64,000 bases of DNA from assembly GCF_008831285.2 (NCBI RefSeq), contig NC_045145.1, positions 24,054,802 to 24,118,801 on the forward strand. The letters run 5' to 3'. Of the stretch, positions 49,957-61,900 are shown piece after piece. This DNA is from Nymphaea colorata. Its lineage: Eukaryota > Streptophyta > Magnoliopsida > Nymphaeales > Nymphaeaceae. Position numbers and translations under genes: made by a program. Every line of letters starts with the position of its first letter. Position 1 is the first letter of the stretch. The notes beneath the pieces were generated by a model that was given only the letters and a program-made list of their open reading frames with translations, did not search any database and was not told where the DNA came from.

Positions 49957-52900
49957 AGGTACCTATGGGCCCTCCACCTCCCAAAATCCCTGTAGCTGCT
50001 GCAACCTCAGAGGCAGGGCAGACGCTGTTATCTCCTCCTCATCCTCAACCCCTCCAGAATGAAGCGAAAACGAAGGTGCCCATGGGGCCGCCACCTCCCA
50101 GAATCCCTGTTCCTGCAGAACTGGGGGGTGCTTCTCCTTCCATCGCTCAAACGGATAAGCAGGAACACAGCCAACCTGTACCGGCGGATACCAACATCAC
50201 CAACTCGGGGGAAAATGCAACATTAGCCGCCAATTCTACTTTAATGGACGGTCTTGTCGAGAAACCGCAGAATGAAGATCCTACCGCCCGGACCTCCATC
50301 CCTTATACAATTCCTGCTTGGAGTGAACCGCCTGGCCAGCCGTACTTCATGGAGGTCCTAAAGGATGGAGTCATCATCGACCGTCTTGACGTGTAAGTTG
50401 GATTCCCTCATAATCCATCAAAATTCTTGCAGTGACTTAACTTTTTTGCGATTAGTCTCGTTGCGTCTCAAAGTATGTCTTTAGAAGTGACCGGGAGACG
50501 GCTCTGGATTTTCTGGTATTCGTTGCTGGGTTAGCACAACTCCTAGTCCCTTTGAAATTCATGGCGTTTTAAAATTTGCTTGTAAAATAAATTTGTGGAG
50601 TTTCCGAAGTATAATGCTGCTGTACACCATCAATTTCATCTCTCTTCCTAGATAAATTTGGAAGATGCTGAAAGTAGCCCCAAGTCATCCGGCACTATCC
50701 ACTAAACCCTATCTATCTGGAATTTGCCTGCTTTCTAAAGGATCTAACAAAATTCATATTTTCACTCAAGTGATTTTTTTATTCTGAAATGGCAAAAACT
50801 AAGTTTGGTATGGAATACTTCACCAACATAGATTTGCAGGGGAAGAAGGAAAAAAGAACTTGGCTTAAAGCCTTTTTGCCGGAGGCATGTTTGATTAACC
50901 AATTAAATTGCATAACTAGATATGCAATTTTTTACTCCGTTATAAATATGTACTCTTATAGCCACCTTTTTCTTTTGCCGAACGAGCTTTTGAAGATTTC
51001 GGAATCAAATCATGGTGTCGTTTTCATTATTAAAAAAATAGGTTGTTGGTCTTTGTTCTTCTCATTTTGTGCTTTTTTTAAACATTCTCCTTTGCTATTG
51101 GCTACTGAGGAAGGTTGTTTTATTCAGGCATGATATTTTTGCGGTATCAAAGGTTACTGTTAAGCTTTATTGTCTTCACTTTTTTGTTGTAGGTCAACAA
51201 AAGGTGCATTCATGTTTGGGCGCATAGATATCTGTGATTTCATACTTGAACATCCATCTATTTCAAGGTTTCATGCTGGTATGGAATGAGTAGCAATAGC
51301 TTTCTTTTACCTTAGTTCAATAACTAAATTATATAAGATGACACCTTCATTGATAATGGTTTATAAATAGTGAGAGTAATTGATGGTTATCCTTGAAGAA
51401 AAGCTGTCCAGTTTTTGCGTACAAATTCTTAGGTAAGAGCAAATGCTGACCAAATTCACCTTATTTTTATGCAGTTCTTCAATTCAAGGGAAATGGGGAT
51501 GCCTTTCTCTATGATCTTGCTAGTACCCATGGTACTTTTATCAACAAGAGTCAGGTAAGCCACCTGTCTGAATATTTTGGTCTATCCATATTATATAAAT
51601 GTGCTTTTGCGTGTTATGTTCCTTTTTTATGTTTAAAGCTATTTCCTGTGCAATGGGGCTTTGCTTAAGATGGATAATAATGATACCGAGGTTTAGTAGG
51701 GCTGATGAATGTATCATCCAGGTTCATAATGCTGAAATGAGAAAGCTTGTCATAGTCTTTAAGGTGATATTTTCCAACATTGCCTGTCTCTTTAGGAGCT
51801 TTACCAAGACCTTGGAATCCTCACTTTGATGTTTTAGTTGCTCATATGAGGCTATGGATTTTTCTTATTTAACTAGAAACTGTTATGGTGCTTCCAAAAA
51901 TTTCTATGTTTTTTCACATGCAAGGAATTTGTCAGTCATCATTATCCACTTATGTTGGAACATCATCTATTAGGTACCTATGATTTTTTTTATACTCTGC
52001 CTTTTATGCTTTATTATTCTTCTGTGTGTCGGCTTCATCTTGTCTTTATTCTGTAATATGGACACAATTGCCTCTTTTTTATTCCACCTTTTTGTCTTCA
52101 GTCAGTGTTTATTGACTTTGGTCATTTAAGTCCACCTACCATCATTCTAGGTATCGATGTAGCTTTAGTGAGACTGATTTGAGAACCTCCATCCATAGCC
52201 ACAAATGTCATGATATTTTCGAAAATATCATGATTTAACAAAAAAATGAAGAAAACGAAAAAAGGGAAAATATCGTGATATTTTGAAAAAAATGTTAAAA
52301 ATCAATGTATCCCGATTTTAAAGCTAGTATTTCGCTATGTTTTTCATTTATTTTTATTTCATTTCCGTTTGTTTCAACTTTTGCTTCATTGTTTTATTTC
52401 CTCTTGTTTTAGGTAATTAACGTGACCTCCTTTATTAGTTTTTCATTTCTTGAATGTTACATAACATTTTGATTTTTTATTTTTTTAACAAAACTTCAAT
52501 ATTTTCCCAAAAACATAACTTTACCAAAAACATACCCGAAAACAACCTCGCCGATAAAAATCTGAGAATGATATTTGTGGTTATGTCACCGTCATAAATT
52601 CTTTGCATATGTTGTCATCAGTTATACACATAGGATGAGCAATGAATTTTTAGGTTAAGGATTTCAAGATTAGGTTGACGTGGGATGTCAAGTGACTGGT
52701 ATCATAAGAGAAAAGGAATGGGACAAAGAGTGGAATCAAGTATCAAATGAATGCATTGTGCTATAAGCACCAAGAGTTTTCTGATGCTTTTCTGAAAATT
52801 ATGTTAAAAATATTGCCAGGACTTCTCTTGTTGATAAGATCCCAAGAATGTCGCTTATAATATATTCAAACCATGTTATACATACTTTGATAAAATCATG

Positions 52901-55900
52901 ATCTTGTTGATGCTCCTATAGCTTCACTCTTTCTTCTAGTCCGGTCTGTATAGCGCAGTCATACCTCCTCCAGCTTTAGAAAATTTGTTACTTATGTCCA
53001 ACTGAATGGTATTCTCTAGGAGTTTGGCTTCTGCTTAATAAGACTTTAGTGATATAAATGACAACCTTTTCAACTTATTAAGCTTTATTGGTTACATTTT
53101 TCCTTTTTTCTTTAAATAACTGAAAATGTGAAAATAAGAAATTTGATCGTTGTTCAATAAGTTTTGTGCTTGCATGTGTGATCTTTATGTGTTTCCTTTG
53201 TGGACTTCTTAACCACGCAGCAAGCATTTCTGTCCTATCTGATGTCTTCTTTGTCTTTTTTCAGGTTAAAGGAAGAGCGTACAAGGACTTGCATGTTGGG
53301 GATGTCATTCGATTTGGCTTGTAAGCGTGATGCTTGTTTATGATTTTATGATACAGTACTGCTCATCTTTCATTGCGATTTGGCTAATAGTTTAACTACT
53401 TTGGCATTTGGTAATTGGAGTACAGGTCAGGTTTTCTTAATTCCTACTGCACAAAGACCATCTCTTTGGCTACTTTTATTACCAAACAGAAAACGAATTT
53501 GAGGCAGCCTTCTAATAAACCAACAGATGTTCAGTCTAATTGTCTTCTCACCATAGTTTGATTGATTGACTCTCTTTGTACATTAAACCAGAAATGAAGG
53601 TTTCTGTAAGTGTTTTAAAATTCATAAAAGTAAAACATTGTCATTGTATTCGTATAAATAAGTGTGTGAAAATCAAGCTGTTCAAGCTAGTATACGTGCA
53701 ACTGACCAGGCATCAGCCTCTATATACTTATCATTTTTACTTCTACACATTGTGTTCTTTCTCTTTGAATAGTACCAATAAATACAAGAAACATTTCATA
53801 TAAGCCAGATGTACCGATATTTTTGTACACCTGCACGTCAGCATCCTGTGAGTTTATTTATCTGATTGCTATAACACCATCTATAAAATTTCCAAATTTC
53901 CATGCATACGATGTTCTGCTTGTTATATTAGGCATCAAAGTAGAACTTTTTTCTTTATATGAGGTGATGTCTCATGTATGTGGTGCCATTTTCAGAAATT
54001 TCTATGTTGTCATCTGTTTTTCATGACAATTCATTTACAGTACTGTCCGTTATGACTTGTTTTAGTAGGACTGTTCATGTTCTTTTGAAATAATGGATGA
54101 TCATCTAATTCTAATCATTGGTTTTTTGCACTTGGTGTTTATCAGGTCAACCCGCTTATATATTTTCCAAGGACCATCTGAGTTGATGTTGCCAGTAAGC
54201 AGTTACTTCCATACTTGAGATTATTCAAGTAATTAATGTCTGATTTTGTTGTGGATGCATGAGGCAACACAATTTTCCTGCTGTTGCGCTTGACTTATCA
54301 CACCTAAAAATGGTATTATAATTTTTTTTTTCTTCTGGGTTCACAAGGACAATGCAATTCTAGTTGCAGAGAAGTTTCTTTTGTTAGAATGAATCATCCA
54401 TGATACAAGAGAAGGAGCAGACCCTGTTTACAAAGTAATCACATGCAAGAAGCTTAGTTAATGATACTAAACTATTGAACCTTCTGATGACTATCATCAA
54501 TAAATATGAAAGGTTTCATAGCAAGGAGTTAAATTAAATTGTGTGTGAAGTTTAGTTGAGCATCATTACATATTATTTGTTTTCTTTATTAACTTAGTTA
54601 ACAACTAAATTTCAACTTATGTTTTCTGTGTTTTCACAGTTGCCTCAAATCATTTGGAACCTTAGGACCTTCAATTATTTGATTTTGTTTGACCTTGTGG
54701 CTTATAGTATGGTGATCTTTTCTTACAGCCTTGTCTTTTGTTATTAATTTTGAGAGTTCTATGAATTTTGTGTTTCAGGAAGGTGACCTGAAGAGAATAA
54801 AGGAGGCCAAGATCCGGCAAGACGAACAAGATCGTGAAGCATCACTTGTGCGTGCTAGGGCAGAAGCTTCTCTAGCTGAAGGCATTTCCTGGGGCATGGC
54901 AGAAGATGCAGTTGAAGAGGCAGCAGAGGTTCTCCCTCTCTTTCCCTCCCTCTCTCATGCACTCATGTTATTATATTGGCAACTACTGGGCACAGGAAGC
55001 CTGAGCTTGTTATTTTTACCAGTGTTGTATGTAATGTAGTTCTTGTACAAGATGTTACGTTCCATTATGTAATGTAAGCATATGAAGAAGGTCAATGTGG
55101 TACATACACAATGGAACAATATTGTAGTGGGTGTAACTTTAATACACCCCTATATTGTAAATTATGCTGCGATACATGGGGCACACTGTGTTTGCTTTCA
55201 AGGCACAAAAAGTCTTATTTGAACTAAAGTTACATAGATTTCTTAAGGCTAAATATTTAGTTCCTCATGAGAGGCATTTCTATAAAGTAAAAAATCAATT
55301 CTAGGACTGATTTGCATGCGATGAAATTAGAATTTTCATGGCTTTTCATGGAAGAGCCTACATTGGCCTCCAAAATAAGAAGTTTTAAGTTTTATGACCA
55401 CTAAGTTGTTTCATGACTTCAAGGAGTAAGTCATAGTCATACATAAAAAAAAGCTTTTTTATTTCTGTACCCATTTTAAGTAACAAGAATTTGATAATAA
55501 TTTGAGTTATCATTTTTTATATTTTTCAATGAAAATGCAAGCAGTGAGTAGCATGTATTGCTATGTGTGATACACCCTTGTATGGTACGATACGATGATA
55601 ACATGAAATTTTTGTATTATTTTATAGAAGAACCTCTCGCTTTCTGAACATGTCTAAAAGTTGTGAAAGGGGGAAGTTTTACTAGATTTTCTACAAAAAT
55701 GCCCATTTATGTGATAGATCATTGATTGAGGGGAGAACTTGCTGGTGGAGAAGAAGGTTTACTCATGGTCCCATGGGAGCGATGAGACCTTGAGTGATGA
55801 TAATCACGATATATTATATGTTGTGATTCTTGTGAACTTGTAATGTAATCTAAAACACTTTAAAGTTTAAACATTAGAGTTATGATAGACAATTATTTTG

Positions 55901-58900
55901 TTATTATGAATTTCTTATTTCTCATTTCTAAATGTGTTGTTAATATATTATGGCTTATGAATGATGTGATGAGTTTTTTATATAGAACACATTTTTTCCG
56001 AAACTTTCCTTATTTTTCCTGATTTTACTGATTTTTCTAATGTTTTTATTTTTTACAAATTTTTATGAATTAAAAAATTAATTTACGATACACTACGCTA
56101 CGTTTATGATACAGTGTATAGGTTAGCCCGACCGATACACGTTACAATACACCTTTTACAACATTGCCTGCACCCATGTGACATAGATCATACACTACCT
56201 TAAATGCAACTATGGTTATACACTTTGATTTTAACAAGTATGCCAAGACAGGGCACAACTTTCAACCAGAATTAATCTCTTCAAAAGGTCAATGAGCTTA
56301 TTGGTGAGTCCATAGCATTATATGCTTGACAATTTCCCAGTTTGTAACTTGTCTTTCTCATATTGAATGCACAAACCTTGTCTTGGTGGTGGTAGAAACT
56401 TATGAGGATGTGGGACCTAATGTCATTGCCTATGCCTCTCCCTGAAGAAGCTAAAAGGTTAAAATGCATGTTGATGTTATAGACCACAGGTAGAGCCTAC
56501 TTTGACCACAAGTACCCAAGGCTTAAGCTTCAGTCTGCTGGATTGGATCAGGGTGGGGGCTCAGACTTGGGGAGTTTAGCTAATGAAGAATAGTAATTGT
56601 GACTCTCGACTCTCTTTCCTATTGCTTGTTCACTGTTTCATTCCCTTTTCTCATTTTTTTTCCCTTTACTTTTTCTGGTACATGGGGAAGGCAAGGAGTG
56701 TGTTGAGCCATATTGATGTTTTGCATCTAAATATTCGCTATTTATTGTTTCCTTTATTACAATCACCAGTTGATGCTTTCTCTTTCAGGATGATGCTGAT
56801 GAAGTGACCTGGCAGTCATACAAGGGGCAACTTACTGAAAAGCAAGAAAAAACACGTGATAAGATTATCAAAAGATCTGAAAAGGTACATTGTTTGATGC
56901 TGCTATATTTTCCTCATTAGTGAATTGCTTCTTTTGAAAAACTTGTTATAAGTTACTTTATTGGGAAATGACATGTGCAATTGTTAAGGGCCTGATGAAA
57001 TTTTTCTTCCCCCTTGTCCCTCCTAATACAAAAGTATGCTGCTTCATCTAAAAGATTCAACATGAAAATGTGATGATGGTGTTTCAGCATTTAGTTAGCA
57101 CACCATTTGTTTAATTTTTTTGAACTTGCATACTGGATGAACTTGTTGAAGATAGTTAGAGAATTGCCAGTTGAGATGTGACTGTTAACTTTTTTTTTTA
57201 TAACAGCATTAGCTTCTGATCCTCATATTATGCTGCCATTGATAGAATTTCAACTTGTACTACTATAAGTAGCAACAAAATGGAAGTGAAGCTTGATAGG
57301 TCAGCTGTTGATACTTGTTATCTTGATATGGATCAAGGAAAGATTGCTGTTTCTGTTGCCATTCACTAGTTTTCACACTACATTTAACAATATAGTGGTG
57401 TAACTTTTTGGAAATTAATTTCAATCATCTATGGAACTTATTTCTTGATCTGGATCAACAGATCGTTGCTTTCTGTTTCTCAGTGGCATCTGTGCTTTCA
57501 CTTTATGTGACAGGTGATATGGATATTAGAGATAAGGTTTACATGATTATTGTTAGAATATCTTGTAATAGGGACCCGGGTCCGGATATGGACCCGGTCC
57601 CATGGGCACGGATACCGAGGCTGGCTCGGTATCCTAGGCGGGGCTCTCTACCTCTCTCTCTTATAATCTCCACTTATTGTAAATTAGTTGATTAAGCGGA
57701 AATAATCTTCTCTCTCCTAGGGTTGCGGTTTTGCTCTTAGGTTAGAGCTTCCCCGTGGTTTTTCACCTCTTCCTGAGGTTTTCCACATATATCTTGTGTT
57801 TTGTCTTCGTTTTCTTCTTCCATTGCATGTTTCTACATGGTATCAGAGCCAGCACGTGTGGGATTTGTTCTGTGATCGTGTGATTCCGCCGCCGCTGTTG
57901 TTTCCACCGCCACTGTCGTTTCCGCCGCTGCTGGTCTCCCGCCACCGCCGTCGCTGCTTTGTGCTTTCCCGCCGCCGGTTCTCCTTGAGCCGCCATCGCC
58001 GGTTACAGCGCTGCCGCTGTTGCCTGTTAAAGCGCCGCCGCCATTGCCTGTTCCATTGCCATCGTCGTGGTTCTTGGGCCACAACCCTGGTCGTGTTTCC
58101 TGGTGCTGTTTTTTTTGTCTCTCTTTGGTGATCCTGATGGCAGAAGAAATGACTCCCAAGATCGATGTTGCCTTTGACACAAACAACAATACCAAGAGCG
58201 AGCACTTGTCGGTTCAAGTCACCTCCATTCGGCTGAATAAAGACAACTATCTTTCTTGGTCTGCTGCACTCGAAATAGGGATAACTAGTCGCGGTCGTCT
58301 TTCCTATATCACGGGAGAAAAACCTGCGCCCAGTAAAGCAGATCCTCGATGGGCGACTTGGGCATTGGAAGACAGTCAAGTTAAGGTGTGGATCATTAGC
58401 TCTGTTTCTGCTGATATTCAGCCACTTATTTTGCGAAAGTCGACCGCCTATGATATGTGGACTGTGCTTGCGAGGATGTATGGCCGTAAGAAAAGGGTCC
58501 TACGTACGTACCAGATTAAACGTAGCATCTACTCCCTTAAACAGGGTGACTTGTCTGTGGCATCCTTCTATGCAGCCCTGAAAACTAAATGGGAGGAACT
58601 GGACTATCATGTGAATGATGACTGGAATTGTGGTTCTGATCATGCCTTGTATTGGGAAAAAGAATGGATGGACCGGACCTTTATTTTTCTTGGAGGTCTG
58701 TGTGATGAATTTGAATCCATTAGGAGTCAAATTCTCAACTGTGATGAGATCCCTGGGATTGAGGAAGTGTATGCTCGGGTGGAATCTGAGGAACAACGAC
58801 GTCAGGTGATGCATATTGACTCCAGTCATGGGAGTTCCCCTTCAGCCTTTGTTAGCCGTACTTCAGAGACTGGACAACGTCCTGTTCGATGTTGTAGTCA

Positions 58901-61900
58901 TTGTAACAAGTTGGGGCATTCTGTTGATTTCTGTTTGGATATTCACCCTGAAAAGCGGCTTACCCGTGGTCGTCTTCCTTCTAGTCGGCGGGGTCTTCCT
59001 GTGCCTGCTTCTAGTGAGGGTAGCTCCTTGAGTGTTGAAAAATCAAAGCTCTCCTCTGATCAAATCAAGGAATTGCAAGCTTACATCAGCCGGCTATCTA
59101 TGGCTTCTACTACTCCGGAGGAAGCATCCACGTCTGAGGGAGCTAAGTTAGCCCAAGCTCTTGTTGCCACAAGCGATTGAGGTAATTCCTCTCTTGGTGA
59201 TTGCATTGTTGACAGCGGAGCTACACATCATATGACAGGGGACCCTAAGATGTTTCAAGAATACAAATTGTCTTCCGGGCAGCAACGCGTGCCTATGGCT
59301 GATGGGTCTTCTATTTCTGTGGCTGGAAAAGGGAGTTTGTCCTTGTTGAATAAATAACGTCTTCATAATGCTCTTCATGTTCCTAATATTCCTGTGAATT
59401 TGTTATCTGTCAGCAGTATTACCAAAGAACTCAATTGCAATCTAATCTTCTCTGCTGATCGTTGTTTCCTGCAGGACTTGGTGACGGGGAAGAAGATTGG
59501 GATTGGTTTGGTTATTGATGGACTCTACAGACTGCCCGTGCAGGTTGCTTCTGCTCTCATCTCTGCCACTAGTGGACAGTTGTCAGGCGTGGAGGACAGA
59601 TCTACTATCATGCGATGGCACGAGCGGCTTGGACATCTCCCATTCCAGTTGATTAAGAAGTTGTTTCCTAGGCTTTTTACTTCTGTTTCCATGGACTCCT
59701 TCACCTGTGAAGCGTGTCAGTTGGCTAACATGTTAGGGCTTCATACCCTATTTCTTTCAATACAACCACCCGTCCGTTTGCTTTGGTTCACTCTGATGTT
59801 TGGGGTTCTTCGGGAGTACCCACTTGTCGTGGTTTTCATTACTTTATGATTCTTATTGATGACTACTCCCGTTGTACAGTTGTGTATCTGTTGAAAGAAC
59901 GTAGTGAAGTTCCCGTCATTGTAAAAAATTTTGTTGCATTTGTTGAAACTCAATTTCAGACATCTGTTCAGGCTTTCCGCACTGATAATGCTCGAGAGTA
60001 TGTCTCCCAATCCCTAGATGACTTCTTGAGGAGCAAGGGTATTGTTCATGAGACGTAGCTACACACCTCCCCAAAATGGCGTGGCTGAACGGAAAAATCG
60101 CCATTTATTAGATGTCACCCGGGCTATTATGTTTCATAGACACGTTCCTAAGTGCTATTGGGGTGATGCTCTTCTCACTAGTGCCCACCTAATTAATCGT
60201 ATGCCTACTCGTGTGTTGAATGGTCGTTCCCCTTATTCTGTGCTCATGCCCACTCATAACCCTTGGCCTCTTACTCATCGGGTGTTTGGTTGTATTTGTT
60301 TTGTCCATGACCACAGTCCAACCCTCAAAAAGCTTGACCCTCGGTCTATCAAAGCTGTCTTCTTGGGGTATTCCTCAACTCAAAAGGGATACAAATGTAT
60401 TGATCCTACCACTTCCAAAATTTATGTCTCCCAGGATGTTACCTTTCATGAACATGAGGCGTACTTTCCTGTGAATCCTCTTCAGGGGGAGTGTATAGGA
60501 AATAGTGTGGAAGAGTATTCTTCAAACCAGCTGATTCAGTTTATGGAGTTCTTGGACTACAAGGTTAGTCACAGTGTGGCAGACAGAGACAGTCATGTGG
60601 AAGGGGGGCAGCGGGGCCCTGCTGCCCGTGGTCATTTGTTTGGCCAGGTGTACACCAGGAAGAAGAAAGATGTGCTTGAAGATGTTGATATAACCAATCC
60701 CAATCCTGTGAGTTCCCCAAATGAACCAAGTCCACTAAATGAAGATCTTCCCATAGCCTTGCTTAAGGGAACCAGGTCATGTACTTCTCACCCCATTCAG
60801 AGATTTGTTTCATATGCGAAACTCAGCAAGGATTACAAATGCTTTATTACTTCCTTGTCTATGTCTGTGATTCCCAGGTGTGTGGAAGATGCTAAAGAGG
60901 ATCTTAAATGGCTACAGGCCATAACAGATGAGATGGATGCCTTGGCAAAGAACAACACTTGGGAAGTAGTTGATATTCCCAAGGGGACTCATTTATTTGG
61001 TTCCAAGTGGGTGTTTAATGTGAAGTACAAACCTGATGGTACTGTGGAACGGTATAAGGCTCGCCTAGTGGCAAAGGGGTTCAGCCAAAAATATGGAATT
61101 GATTATCTTGAAACCTTTGCTCCTGTTGCTAAACTGAAGACAGTGAGGGTCATCTTAGCACTAGCAGTGCAAAAGAAGTGGAGCAAGGACCAGCTTGATG
61201 TCAAGAATGCATTCCTGAACGGCCACCTAGAGGAAGAGGTCTATATGAGCATGCCTCCTGGGTATGCCCAAAGCGGAAAATGTTGTCATCTCAAGAAAGC
61301 CTTGTATGGACTGAAGCAATCTCCTAGAGCATGGTTTGAAAGACTGAGGGTAGTAATGAAGACTAATGGATACAAACAGGGAAATGGTGATCACACCCTA
61401 TTCATTAAGCAGAGAAATGGTCTGGTGAGCCTTCTTATTGTATATGTTGATGATATGATTGTCACAGGTGACGACGAAGAAGAGAAAATGAAGATGAAGG
61501 AGAGGTTAGCTGCTGAATTTGATCTTAAAGATCTAGGTAAATTAAGGTATTTTCTGGGAATAGAGATTGCTCGTTTAGAGACAGGGCTTGTTATGAGCCA
61601 AAGGAAGTACACTTTGGATCTTCTAAAGGAGACAGGTAAACTGGGATGCAGGCCCTTTTTAACCCCAATGGAGTCTGGTACCAAGATAAGTATCAAAACT
61701 GGTAACATCCTGGATGAGGAAGGAAAAAGACGATATCAGAGGCTGGTTGGTAGGCTTATTTATCTTACTCTTACTCGCCCTGATATTACTTATGCTGTAA
61801 ATGTGTTGAGTCAATTTATGCATGTTTCTACTGATTGTCACTGGAAGAGTGCAGAAAGAGTGTTGGGGTACCTAAAGAATGACCTAGAGAAAAGATTACT

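Noticed and set aside
57763-58379. Long minus-strand frames rich in Arg/Gly/Ala/Gln at the start of the copia element
   Set aside because: They are the complement of the CCG/CTG-rich leader and the gag start. Composition is low complexity and no family is recognisable.
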